Shown here piece after piece: positions 6,197-15,140 of a stretch of DNA of 24,166 bases. Source of the DNA: an uncultured Candidatus Melainabacteria bacterium (GTDB taxonomy: Bacteria > Cyanobacteriota > Vampirovibrionia > Gastranaerophilales > Gastranaerophilaceae); NCBI GenBank assembly GCA_934754735.1, contig CAKVJE010000019.1:1-24166 (forward strand). Direction: 5' to 3'. Position 1 is the first letter of the stretch, and each line of letters opens with the position of its first letter. Under the pieces are notes generated by a model that saw nothing but the letters and a program-made list of their open reading frames with translations, was not told where the DNA came from and made no database searches. The position numbers were made by a program, and so were the translations under genes.

Positions 6197-8404
6197 TTAC
6201 AAAACTTCTTTTTTCAGACGTTCATATTCATAATTTGACAACAGCGCATTTCTTATAATATCTTGATGATTTTGTTTTATATACTGAATAAATTCGTCAT
6301 CACTTACTTTTTCGGGTATATAATTATCAAGTTTCCTTATTGCAGTTTTAGGCAAATCAAATTCCATTAGCAAACTTGTTCTTGATGACATATAATCATT
6401 TTCAAGCATTGCTAAAAACAATGAATAATCACCCGCAGTAAATCCGTATAAATTACATACATATTTTTGTAATTCATTAAAACATCCAAACCATTTGGGA
6501 AGTTTATAATCAAACCAGTGTCTTTGAATCTGAAATCCTGCTGTTAATGCATAATTATAGTCATTTCCGCGTGTTTCATGTAAATACTTAACTTCATTTT
6601 TTACTATTAAATAAAGATTTTGTCCTATATTACATTTTCTTATTAATGTTGCTAATTTTTTAGGAGTTACACCACCACCTGTTTCAGTACGTTTTAAAAG
6701 ATTGTTAAAACATAGTTCAAGAATATATAACGCTTGGTCATATTTAGGATAATATGACCATTTAATTAAATGATAATCTTTATTGATATGCACTTTTAAA
6801 TACTCTAAAATATTCTTTTGCCCTTCTATACTTAATCCGTTTTTCTTAAATAATTCAAGTTCTGCTTTGGGTATAGATTGTAATTCTTGATATTCCTGAG
6901 AATTTTTATCTTTAATATCATTTTCTAAAGTATGGGCCAATATTTCTTTACTTAATGGCTTTTCTTGATCTACAAACGGGATGTCTATTTCAATTGATTC
7001 TTCTTCAAATTTTTGATAAAAAGAATACAGATTTCCAACATAATGTTTGAACATTCTACCCGAACGTCCCTTAATATTTTTATAATCAAAATAATCAATT
7101 TTCTTATGTTTAGGACCTCTCCAATTATTGTAAATAATTACATTTTTAGCATTTGTATTAACACCCTCTATTATAGTTGAAGTGCAGAATAAATACGACA
7201 ATTTCTTATCATTAAAGTAATCAATTATAGAAGCATTTATATGTTTCGGGAAAATTCCATTATGAACTCCTATTTTATGACGTAAGCATGAAACTATTTC
7301 CCATTTATATGAAATATTATCGTTTATCCATTGAATTAAAGGTACATCTCGTTCTGAATTTAAATTACGAGAGTCTAAACTTTCTAGATACTTAGCAAAA
7401 TTTATGGCTGTTTCGGTAGATTTTTGTGGTGAAGAACAATAAATAATTGTTTGTTCATTACATTTAACAAGCTCTTCGAATAAACGTTTTTCTTTTATTT
7501 CAGATTTATTATCATTATAGTATGTTTCTCCATTTTTAATTTCATTTTCTTCATTTACAACTAATGTATAATCATATTTTCTAAATATCACATCATATTT
7601 ATCTATAAATTCTTGAGAAATCTTATCAATATGTGGCCCTAAAAAATAAAATCTAGCCTTATGTATATTGAGCATTTTATTACAGGCATTATTTAAAACT
7701 TCATATCTTTCATCATCTCTTTTTTGACTTATTTTATAAAATTCGTCAAGTATAAACATATCGATTTTAGGCATATCTTTGTATTCCATAACTCTTTCTG
7801 CAGTTAATAAAAACAAATTACCTTTGTCTTTCACTGGTTTATCGGCTACTCTGACAATAATTTTATATTTATCTTCGTATTTTCTTAAATTATTTCTTGT
7901 TTCATTTAATAATGCCAATGTTGGCTGAATTACAACAATGTTTTTATATTTACTGCTTGCAACTAATTCCTCTATTAGTAAACTTTTCCCAAAACTTGTA
8001 GGCGCACTAATTACGAGATTTGACTCTGTATTTAATAATAAATTACAAACCTCTTGTTGTGCTGAATGGAAATATATGTTTCCTTTAAGATAATTAGCTT
8101 TATGAAATTCTTTTGAGATTTCGCCTCTTAAATTATCTAGATAAAATATTTCTTGTTCCTTTTCAAGATATGGATAAAAACCACATTTTGTAACGAGATC
8201 AGTATATAATTTTTTTAATTCTTGAGGAACACTGCTCCAATTATCAATTATATAAATTACTATATTTCTTGCTAGTTGTTTGTTAAAAGAAGTTTCTACG
8301 TCTAAAATAATATTAAGTTCTTTTGCTAAAGAAAAATAATCTAACCAAGTAAAAGATTTATTTCTTATACAGCTTATAATTTTTTGGTAATCTTTTTCTA
8401 ACAT
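6197..8404 (-). CDS. hamB: HamB, superfamily 2 helicase of a Hachiman anti-phage system
   Basis: The 735-residue protein is an SF2 DExH-type helicase. Walker A/motif I is SAPTSFGKSLL (K140), motif Ia VIQPTLALLNET (159-168), motif II ILDEFY (D220-E221), motif V CTSTIIEGVNTNAKNVII (~407-424) and motif VI KGRSGRMFKH (~445-454). A ~100-residue N-terminal extension and a long C-terminal region flank the helicase core. Hachiman consists of a DUF1837 nuclease (HamA) followed by this kind of helicase. The gene begins one base after the hamA stop, with GAGGT inside the hamA end as ribosome binding site, so the two are co-expressed. In the known systems HamB surveys DNA and holds HamA in check until phage infection. 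All core helicase motifs are present and the frame is uninterrupted. Confidence 0.88.
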   Translation of the reverse strand: MLEKDYQKIISCIRNKSFTWLDYFSLAKELNIILDVETSFNKQLARNIVIYIIDNWSSVPQELKKLYTDLVTKCGFYPYLEKEQEIFYLDNLRGEISKEFHKANYLKGNIYFHSAQQEVCNLLLNTESNLVISAPTSFGKSLLIEELVASSKYKNIVVIQPTLALLNETRNNLRKYEDKYKIIVRVADKPVKDKGNLFLLTAERVMEYKDMPKIDMFILDEFYKISQKRDDERYEVLNNACNKMLNIHKARFYFLGPHIDKISQEFIDKYDVIFRKYDYTLVVNEENEIKNGETYYNDNKSEIKEKRLFEELVKCNEQTIIYCSSPQKSTETAINFAKYLESLDSRNLNSERDVPLIQWINDNISYKWEIVSCLRHKIGVHNGIFPKHINASIIDYFNDKKLSYLFCTSTIIEGVNTNAKNVIIYNNWRGPKHKKIDYFDYKNIKGRSGRMFKHYVGNLYSFYQKFEEESIEIDIPFVDQEKPLSKEILAHTLENDIKDKNSQEYQELQSIPKAELELFKKNGLSIEGQKNILEYLKVHINKDYHLIKWSYYPKYDQALYILELCFNNLLKRTETGGGVTPKKLATLIRKCNIGQNLYLIVKNEVKYLHETRGNDYNYALTAGFQIQRHWFDYKLPKWFGCFNELQKYVCNLYGFTAGDYSLFLAMLENDYMSSRTSLLMEFDLPKTAIRKLDNYIPEKVSDDEFIQYIKQNHQDIIRNALLSNYEYERLKKEVL

Positions 8405-8405
8405 T

Positions 8406-9275
8406 TTACTCTATTACCTCATTAATTCGTTTATAATATTCTTTAATTAGAATATCTTTTGATGGCACAGGAAATAGCATTAGTAAAATATTTAAGCATG
8501 TTGGTCTTTTTATATTTTTATTATCAAAATAATTGTATAGTTCTCCTATGTGAGATTCATACTCCTTTATAAATTCATTACAAACACTAGTATATTCATT
8601 ATATTTATCATAATTATAAGTACATAATAGTGGTACATATAGTTCATCTATAACCGTTTCCAAAGTTTCTTCTGTTCTAAGTTTATATTCCCACGCATCA
8701 ATACTTCTTCTCATTGGCACAACTATATTTTCTTGATCTTGTGTATTGTCACTGGAAACAACTTCTGAAATTTTTACAAATTGTTTTCGAATATAATCTG
8801 CCTTGAAATGTTTTTTTATATCATCTGCTAAAGCATCAATACCACCTTTTGCATCAGCATACATTTTACTTTCACCCAATACTAATATATTTTTAGTTTC
8901 ATTTGGTAAAACATGCACAATATCAAAACTCTTTGGACTTGTGTTTTTATCAACAGCGAAATAAAAACGACCAGCAAAAGGGATTGTTCCTAAATATTTT
9001 CTCAATAATGCATGAAGTATAATTTCTCCAAGGTCACCTTCTCTTTTTGAATTTCTAGCTTTTGGCTCTTTATATAATTTTTCACAAGCATTAAAAAATT
9101 TTTGATGTTCTTTCGGATTCTGAATATTCCTGTATCTAATTCCAAATACAAATTCTAACAATGAATTCATAAGAATATCAAGTAGTTCAGAAGATTTATC
9201 TCCGTTTTCATTAAAGTATAAATAATAAGATTTTAATGTTTCTTGATTTATGTGTTGTGGTACAATGCTATTCAT
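8406..9275 (-). CDS. hamA: HamA, DUF1837 PD-(D/E)xK-type nuclease of a Hachiman system
   Basis: The 289-residue protein matches the DUF1837/HamA layout. It has GDLGEIILHALLRKYLGTIP (E84) and then KSFDIVHVL (D118), followed by ILVLGESKMYADAKGGIDAL (E135-S-K137). Together these form an E...D...ExK nuclease centre of the PD-(D/E)xK kind. In Hachiman this effector degrades DNA once released by HamB. It is immediately upstream of hamB in the same orientation, the standard order. There is no ribosome binding site ahead of the ATG; a TATAAT sits six bases upstream instead. The gene is complete and follows the local AT-rich codon use. Confidence rests on the paired layout plus the active-site pattern. 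Confidence 0.85.
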   Translation of the reverse strand: MNSIVPQHINQETLKSYYLYFNENGDKSSELLDILMNSLLEFVFGIRYRNIQNPKEHQKFFNACEKLYKEPKARNSKREGDLGEIILHALLRKYLGTIPFAGRFYFAVDKNTSPKSFDIVHVLPNETKNILVLGESKMYADAKGGIDALADDIKKHFKADYIRKQFVKISEVVSSDNTQDQENIVVPMRRSIDAWEYKLRTEETLETVIDELYVPLLCTYNYDKYNEYTSVCNEFIKEYESHIGELYNYFDNKNIKRPTCLNILLMLFPVPSKDILIKEYYKRINEVIE

Positions 9276-9281
9276 AGATTG

Positions 9282-9287
9282 ATTATA
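9282..9287 (-). promoter_or_regulatory. -10 element six bases before the hamA ATG (leaderless-type)
   Basis: A perfect TATAAT on the minus strand (9287-9282) is followed by CAATCT and the ATG at 9275. The predicted transcription start coincides with the start codon, and there is no Shine-Dalgarno sequence. No clear -35 is seen. It has the same spacing as the element before the methyltransferase pseudogene. Confidence 0.5.
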
Positions 9288-9349
9288 CTATAAATAAACG
9301 TAACCTCTATCTCATAGTTAATTTAATCTTGTTTTGTATGTTAAATTAC

Positions 9350-9382
9350 ACACCCCCAAGTTTGCTAATCGCAAACGGGTGT
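9350..9382. repeat. Bulged hairpin at the edge of the defence region
   Basis: ACACCC (9350-9355) pairs with GGGTGT (9377-9382), and GTTTGC (9360-9365) pairs with GCAAAC (9371-9376). This gives a 12-bp stem with a 4-base bulge (CCAA) on one side and a TAATC loop. There is no T run on either strand, so it is not an ordinary terminator. It lies between hamA and the secreted-protein gene, where accessory DNA gives way to core genes, and could be a remnant of a mobile-element end. Confidence 0.4.
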
Positions 9383-9436
9383 TCTACCTATTGCAAAACT
9401 ATAAAGCAATTCAAAAACTATACCAACGTCTTATAC

Positions 9437-9466
9437 TTGTATAAATATTTTCTTTTGTGTTAATAT
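9437..9466 (+). promoter_or_regulatory. Possible promoter of the small secreted protein gene
   Basis: TTGTAT (9437-9442) and TAATAT (9461-9466), separated by 18 bases, form a plausible -35/-10 pair, with TG just upstream of the -10. A small inverted repeat TTATAC-TT-GTATAA (9431-9444) overlaps the -35 and could bind a regulator. A GGAG at 9495-9499 serves the ATG at 9506. Confidence 0.35.
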
Positions 9467-9505
9467 AAGCACATACATATCGAGGAGTAGCGAAAGGAGT
9501 TTTCA

Positions 9506-9859
9506 ATGAAGAAAGTTCAATTATTAGTTTTATCACTATTGATGTTATCAACAGCAGCATTAGCTTACAATTTTGATAACACAATTCCTGTTAAAGGAAA
9601 ATCAATTACTGATTCAAAACTTCAATCTTCTATGATTATGCCAATTTACTATTATTCATTAAGAATTGCTGCACAAGGTTGTGAAGATTTTGCAATCGTA
9701 AATACAGAAGTTTCTAAACCTAAAAACAATAATACTTGGAGTGAAATTTGGACAGTAAAAGCTTGTACAAGAACTGCAAGAATTCCTATCAATTTCACGC
9801 AAGGTGCAGAAAAAACGGAATATGCAATTGATTATATGAATGTAAAAGTTGCAAAATAA
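9506..9859 (+). CDS. Small secreted protein of unknown function
   Basis: The 117-residue product starts with a clear signal peptide: basic MKK, a hydrophobic core LLVLSLLMLS, and a likely cleavage after AALA (residue ~20). The mature part of about 97 residues has two cysteines (GCEDF and KACTR) that could form one disulfide, a Tyr-rich stretch MIMPIYYYSLRIAAQGC, and no membrane segment. I do not recognise the family. AAAGGAG seven bases upstream supports the ATG. The gene is monocistronic, with its own promoter candidate and a strong terminator. Export by Sec to the periplasm or outside is expected. Confidence 0.75.
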   Translation: MKKVQLLVLSLLMLSTAALAYNFDNTIPVKGKSITDSKLQSSMIMPIYYYSLRIAAQGCEDFAIVNTEVSKPKNNNTWSEIWTVKACTRTARIPINFTQGAEKTEYAIDYMNVKVAK

Positions 9860-9866
9860 AAAAACG

Positions 9867-9906
9867 AACAGAAAAGGATGATAAACAATCATCCTTTTCT
9901 GTTTTT
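9867..9906. terminator. Bidirectional intrinsic terminator
   Basis: A 16-bp perfect stem (9867-9882 with 9888-9903) around an AAACA loop is followed by TTT on the plus strand and preceded by an A-rich run that gives T residues on the minus strand. It lies between the convergent secreted-protein gene and the transporter gene and probably ends transcription from both sides. Confidence 0.9.
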
Positions 9907-9924
9907 AATATAAAAACTAAAAAA

Positions 9925-10449
9925 CTATTTTATAAATACCAACAAAACACCAACTATAGCTGAAATTAAAATGTAATACAACGGATCACGTTTTGATTTC
10001 CAGCTTAACAGAAGTAAAACTCCCAGTAAAATCATTGCTTTAATATCTTTGATTTCCGGCTTTAATAACCCAATCGCAACTGAGGTTAAAAGTGCGCAAC
10101 TTACAGGTTTTAATGTTTCAATTGTTGATTTTACATAAAAATTGTCGCTAAATTTTTTAAGAAGCTTTGATACAATAATTACCAAAAATAATGATGGTAA
10201 CATTTCTGCAGTAGTAGCAAGAGCTGAACCCAAAACTCCGGCGCTTTTTAATCCGGCATAAGTCGCAACATTAATCCCGACTGGTCCAGGAGTAATAGAA
10301 GCTACTGCAACCATTTGAGTTAATTCATCAAGCGAATACCAATTGTAAGCTTGTGAAATATAATATAAAAACGGGATTGTCGCGTATCCGCCACCAAACG
10401 AAAAAAAACCGATTTTAAAAAATTCTAAAAAAAGTTGAAGATAAATCAT
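9925..10449 (-). CDS. Half-size chromate-transporter-family protein (second of a pair)
   Basis: The 174-residue membrane protein carries the chromate transporter (CHR) signature: FFKIGFFSFGGGYATIPFL near the N-terminus and the ITPGPVGINVATYAGLKSAG motif around residues 52-71, with about six hydrophobic segments. It is a short-chain member that must pair with a partner, because long ChrA proteins contain two such halves. The partner is the gene just upstream. Their ends overlap by 4 bases (ATGA), and AGGAGG precedes the ATG. The actual substrate of such gut-bacterial pairs is unproven; chromate is only the family name. Confidence 0.88.
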   Translation of the reverse strand: MIYLQLFLEFFKIGFFSFGGGYATIPFLYYISQAYNWYSLDELTQMVAVASITPGPVGINVATYAGLKSAGVLGSALATTAEMLPSLFLVIIVSKLLKKFSDNFYVKSTIETLKPVSCALLTSVAIGLLKPEIKDIKAMILLGVLLLLSWKSKRDPLYYILISAIVGVLLVFIK

Positions 10450-10994
10450 TTAATCTCCTCCTTTTTTAAAGTTAATCGCTTGTAAGCTACGCCGATTAAA
10501 GTAAAAATTATTATGCTTTGTATTGGAGTGATTTTTAAAATCAACAGTGCGAATAAGGTTAAAGCAAAAATTATGTAGAAAAACGCATTTCTGTTCGATT
10601 TTTGCCACATTTCACGCACAGTTAAAACGATTAAAGCAATTACTGCAACTCCAACACCCCAAAGTGCACCTTGAACATAGGAATTATTAACTAAAGCACC
10701 TAAAATGGAAGCCAACAGTACGATACTCCAAAACGGAATAAAAGTTACACCAACCATAGCTAAAATAGCACCCCATTTGCCGCGCAACTTATAGCCGATA
10801 AACATAGACATATTAGCTGCAATAATTCCCGGAAGTGATTGCGCGAGTGCAAAATAATCAATTATATCATCATGGCTTACAAGATTTCTTTTATCAACAA
10901 ATTCATTTGTCATTATAGGTAAAATTACATATCCGCCGCCAAGCAGAATTGCACCTATTTTTACAAAAACTAAGAACAAATTAAAGAGCGACAT
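10446..10994 (-). CDS. Half-size chromate-transporter-family protein (first of a pair)
   Basis: The 182-residue membrane protein is homologous to its downstream neighbour, with FVKIGAILLGGGYVILPIM and the AQSLPGIIAANMSMFIGYKL motif equivalent to the conserved PGP region. Together the two short proteins would form the complete inverted-topology transporter. Its 5' end lies inside the end of bioB (25-base overlap in a different frame), so expression depends on the biotin synthase transcript. The overlap supports one three-gene operon, although no metabolic link between biotin and this transporter is evident. Confidence 0.87.
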   Translation of the reverse strand: MSLFNLFLVFVKIGAILLGGGYVILPIMTNEFVDKRNLVSHDDIIDYFALAQSLPGIIAANMSMFIGYKLRGKWGAILAMVGVTFIPFWSIVLLASILGALVNNSYVQGALWGVGVAVIALIVLTVREMWQKSNRNAFFYIIFALTLFALLILKITPIQSIIIFTLIGVAYKRLTLKKEEIK

Positions 10995-11896
10995 CTTTTT
11001 CTGCCTATTTTTGCTATTAATTTTTCATCATCTTCCGGAGAAAAACCTGTTGTTGTTAAATAATTTCCGACAATCGTCGAATCCACGCAGTATCTGAAAG
11101 CTTTTTCTATTGTTTCTTCAGAAAGTCTTGCTTTTTTACCGCCAGCTATTCTAATTGAAGCGTTTGGACAAGCAATCTTGAAAATTGCTAAAGTTCTCAA
11201 AACATTTTCTTCATCGATTTTATCACCATAGTTTTCAAACGGAGTATTTTTAATTGGCGTTAAAATGTTAACAGGAATGCTGTCAGGATTAATATCTGCA
11301 AGCTCCATAGCCATTTCAATTCTTTGTTCAACAGTTTCACCCATACCTAAAATAACACCGCAACAAAGTTCCATACCGTATTTTTTCACAAGTTTTACAG
11401 TATTTAATCTATCTTCATAAGTATGAGTTGTGCAAATTTGAGGGTGATAAGATTTGCAAGTATTTATATTGTGGTGAAAACGAACAAGACCAGCTTCTGC
11501 AAGCTTTTTAGCCTGTTCATCGTTTAAAATTCCAATACTGGCACAACTTTTAATACCTTCTTTGTTCAAAGCTTTAATCATTTCAAGCATTGTATCAAAG
11601 TCGCTTTCGTCAGGAGTTTTGCCGGAAGTTACAATCGCAACTCTATTAGCTCCATTGTTTACGCTATCGTATGCGGCCTTCACAACAGTTTCAACATCAA
11701 TAAGCGGGAATGATTCAATATTAGTATTGTAGTGCGAACTTTGTGCGCAATAACGGCAGTTTTGCGAACACTTGCCTGAACGAGCATTAATTATAGAACA
11801 AAACTCAACTTCATCTTTTAAATATTTTTTTGATTCATTTAAAAGTTCAGTTAAATCCATATTATATAAGTTTAATAGTTCTTGTTTTGATAGCAT
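10970..11896 (-). CDS. bioB: Biotin synthase
   Basis: The 308-residue radical SAM enzyme inserts sulfur into dethiobiotin to make biotin. The [4Fe-4S]-SAM cluster motif is C43-x3-C47-x2-C50 in SGKCSQNCRYCAQSS, the form diagnostic of BioB. Later conserved blocks include FHHNINTC, CCGVILGMGE (second cluster side), PVNILTPIKNTPFE and RIAGGKK. I chose ATG 11896 because AAAGGA lies at the right distance; the frame is open 15 codons further, but those run through the palindromic leader. The gene overlaps the downstream transporter gene by 25 bases. No other biotin gene is in the window. The length is slightly shorter than typical E. coli-type BioB. Confidence 0.95.
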   Translation of the reverse strand: MLSKQELLNLYNMDLTELLNESKKYLKDEVEFCSIINARSGKCSQNCRYCAQSSHYNTNIESFPLIDVETVVKAAYDSVNNGANRVAIVTSGKTPDESDFDTMLEMIKALNKEGIKSCASIGILNDEQAKKLAEAGLVRFHHNINTCKSYHPQICTTHTYEDRLNTVKLVKKYGMELCCGVILGMGETVEQRIEMAMELADINPDSIPVNILTPIKNTPFENYGDKIDEENVLRTLAIFKIACPNASIRIAGGKKARLSEETIEKAFRYCVDSTIVGNYLTTTGFSPEDDEKLIAKIGRKRCRSLICS

Positions 11897-11917
11897 TTTA
11901 TTGTCCTTTCTGTATTT

Positions 11918-11948
11918 GTCGTGTTTGATGACAAATGTCAAACACGAC
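11918..11948. repeat. 31-base palindrome in the bioB leader (copy A)
   Basis: Perfect 11-base arms GTCGTGTTTGA and TCAAACACGAC flank a 9-base centre. A second, offset palindrome TGACA-AA-TGTCA sits inside. It begins three bases after the predicted bioB transcription start and ends about 20 bases before the ATG, so it could be an operator or an RNA hairpin that affects bioB. A 28-of-31 identical copy lies at 23631-23661. Confidence 0.8.
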
Positions 11949-11957
11949 CTACAAATT

Positions 11958-11963
11958 ATTATA
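11958..11963 (-). promoter_or_regulatory. -10 element of the bioB operon promoter
   Basis: TATAAT on the minus strand (11963-11958) predicts a start near 11951. No good -35 is visible at 17 bases (TGATTT). The 31-base palindrome follows at once. Confidence 0.45.
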
Positions 11964-11988
11964 TGACAAAAAAATTTTTAAAATCATT

Positions 11989-12687
11989 TTAGCAGCCGCA
12001 AGTCAGCCCTGCGCATATGTTAATAGCTTGCCCGGTTACACCTTTCGCTTCTTCGGATATCAAGTATTTAACCATGTTTGCTATTTCATCAGGAGCAACA
12101 AATCTTCTCTGCGGAATACATTCAACAATCTCATCCTTTGTAAATTCACCTTCTTCTGCTGATGAATTTCCCATTTCGGTATCAACCCAACCTGGGTTGA
12201 TTGTGTTAACAGTAATTCCATATTCTGCAAGCTCTAACGCTAACGCTTTTGTTGCACCAAATAAACCCGATTTTGTTGCAGAATACAAGCTTGCATTGGC
12301 TTCGCCCATTACTCCGCTAATTGAACCTATATTAACAATTCTGCCCCATTTTTTTGTTTTCATATAAAGAACGGCTTTTGATATTAAATAAAGTGGAGCT
12401 TCAAAGTTTACTTTCATAATATGTTCAATTTGTGAAAGTGTCATATCTTCGATTGGAGAATAAATATATTCGCCGGCATTATTTATCAAAATATCGATAT
12501 TATTGGTTTGTATGAATTCGCCCAGTTTTTCAATTTCTGTCGCCAAATCACAAACACAATAGTTCTTGTAATCTTTCAACAATTCTTCGTTTCTGGCAGA
12601 AACAAAAACTTCATGTCCTTCTGCAATTAATTTATTTGCGATAGCTTTTCCAATACCGCGACTCACGCCAGTTACAAGTATATTCAT
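11989..12687 (-). CDS. Short-chain dehydrogenase/reductase, FabG-like
   Basis: The classical SDR of about 232 residues has the NAD(P)-binding TGVSRGIG at residues 6-13, NNAG in ILINNAGEYIYSP, catalytic Ser in IVNIGSISGVMG and the YSATK tetrad (Tyr-x3-Lys), followed by INPGWVDTEM. It resembles 3-oxoacyl-ACP reductase, but many SDRs of this form reduce other ketones. I start it at ATG 12687 (MNILVTG), which has AGGA eight bases upstream. The in-frame ATG at 12702 lies only four bases after the -10 and would give a leader of no use. It ends in an unusual CGC tail. It is monocistronic by its promoter, upstream of bioB on the same strand. Confidence 0.85.
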   Translation of the reverse strand: MNILVTGVSRGIGKAIANKLIAEGHEVFVSARNEELLKDYKNYCVCDLATEIEKLGEFIQTNNIDILINNAGEYIYSPIEDMTLSQIEHIMKVNFEAPLYLISKAVLYMKTKKWGRIVNIGSISGVMGEANASLYSATKSGLFGATKALALELAEYGITVNTINPGWVDTEMGNSSAEEGEFTKDEIVECIPQRRFVAPDEIANMVKYLISEEAKGVTGQAINICAGLTCGC

Positions 12688-12706
12688 AATAAAAATCCTC
12701 ATGGCA

Positions 12707-12736
12707 ATTATACCATAAGGATGTTAGATTTTCCAA
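12707..12736 (-). promoter_or_regulatory. Promoter of the SDR gene
   Basis: TTGGAA (12736-12731) and TATAAT (12712-12707), 18 bases apart on the minus strand, place the start near 12700. This favours the second ATG (12687) as the true start codon of the SDR gene. Confidence 0.55.
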
Positions 12737-12769
12737 AAGGCGGCTGAACCATTAGCTCTCTCAACCGCC
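12731..12769 (-). terminator. Intrinsic terminator of the 12776 gene
   Basis: On the minus strand GGCGGTTGA and TCAGCCGCC pair (one G-U) around a 13-base loop (12769-12739), followed by TTTTGG. It follows the stop of the gene at 12776 directly. Its T tail overlaps the -35 of the SDR promoter. Confidence 0.75.
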
Positions 12770-12775
12770 CAAAAT

Positions 12776-13246
12776 TTAAGACAAGAATTGCGCTTGGTAT
12801 GTTTGGAATGAAATAGGCGCATCTTGTGCTGAAGGTTTGTTTGAAAGACCAAATGCCCTAGATGCTTCAGTTTTCAACCCGGCAAAATATGTCATAGCTT
12901 GACCATCAATTGCACTTTGACTCAACAACTGAATAGCATTGTTGAAAGCAGCATAATCTTTGTCATAATCACCAGTAGCTTGAATTCCTATTTGAGCACA
13001 AATACTTGCCCAAGAAATGTTTTGCTGACTGTTCTGATTGTCGATTTGTTCCTGAACCTGCTTTGAATACTCTTCATACATCGCAGACTTTAGTTCTTCC
13101 AAATCATCTGTTGTGCCTGTCGGAGTAATATTGAATTTATCAAAAGTGCGCTCTAAAGAAGACGAACTACTTGGTGTTCGGCCCAAATAAGAGTAGATGT
13201 TTGCACTTGTGTAGGAATATACTCCGTTTACTGTGAAGTTTGACAT
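12776..13246 (-). CDS. Hypothetical protein, possibly lineage-specific
   Basis: The 156-residue protein starts at ATG 13246 (MSNFTVNGVYSYTS), with GAGGTG upstream; the frame is also open from a GTG two codons earlier. It is rich in Ser, Gln, Ala and Tyr. It has a Ser run near residue 30, a Gln-rich helical stretch (YSKQVQEQIDNQNSQQN) in the middle and no signal peptide or membrane segment. I do not recognise a family. The composition resembles small helical filament- or surface-associated proteins, but this is only an impression. It has its own terminator and is divergent from eno. Confidence 0.65.
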   Translation of the reverse strand: MSNFTVNGVYSYTSANIYSYLGRTPSSSSSLERTFDKFNITPTGTTDDLEELKSAMYEEYSKQVQEQIDNQNSQQNISWASICAQIGIQATGDYDKDYAAFNNAIQLLSQSAIDGQAMTYFAGLKTEASRAFGLSNKPSAQDAPISFQTYQAQFLS

Positions 13247-13468
13247 AAACACACCTCATTAGATATATAATGTATATCGGCACTTTTTCTAAAAACTTTA
13301 ATGAATTTGGATTAATATTTACAAATCGTTACAAAACAAGGCTAAAAGTCAGTAATAGTAAGAAGAATGTTTTTGGATGCAAAATTAATGTTTCTTAATA
13401 AAAATCCTACCCATTTAGAGAATAGTTTTGCATTAAAAATTCTTTTACTCTTTTTCTGAAAGGAATGA

Positions 13469-14949
<1,481 letters not shown>

Positions 14950-15081
14950 ATTAAAAACTAAAGAAAATAATGAGTATATGTGACATAATTAGAATCTGAT
15001 TTTAGAGTAAAAATTTGAAACTGTAAAATTAAAGCTAAAAAAACATTTAGAATTGATATTATTGTCAATTTGTTATCAATC

Positions 15082-15110
15082 TTGCAATAATATTATAACT
15101 AGATTATAAT
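15082..15110 (+). promoter_or_regulatory. Promoter of the HExxH protein gene
   Basis: TTGCAA (15082-15087), 17 bases, TATAAT (15105-15110). An inverted repeat ATTGATA...TATCAAT (15052-15058 with 15074-15080) ends two bases before the -35 and may bind a regulator. The rest of the 14950-15081 gap shows nothing else I can name. Confidence 0.65.
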
Positions 15111-15140
15111 ATGCATATTAATATGTGTAGGGGAAATGTT

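Noticed and set aside
9350..9382. Intrinsic terminator or integron attC site
   Set aside because: No T run follows on either strand, and no integrase or attC core sequences (GTTRRRY/RYYYAAC) are present.
11918..11948. BirA operator or XerCD dif site
   Set aside because: The arms do not match the known BirA half-sites, the second copy is not near a biotin gene, and the 11-9-11 layout occurring twice does not fit the 11-6-11 single dif site.
15111..15140. ATG 15111 as the start of the HExxH gene
   Set aside because: It directly follows the TATAAT at 15105-15110, so it would be at or before the transcription start; ATG 15141 has AGGGGA and begins the expected N-terminal sequence.
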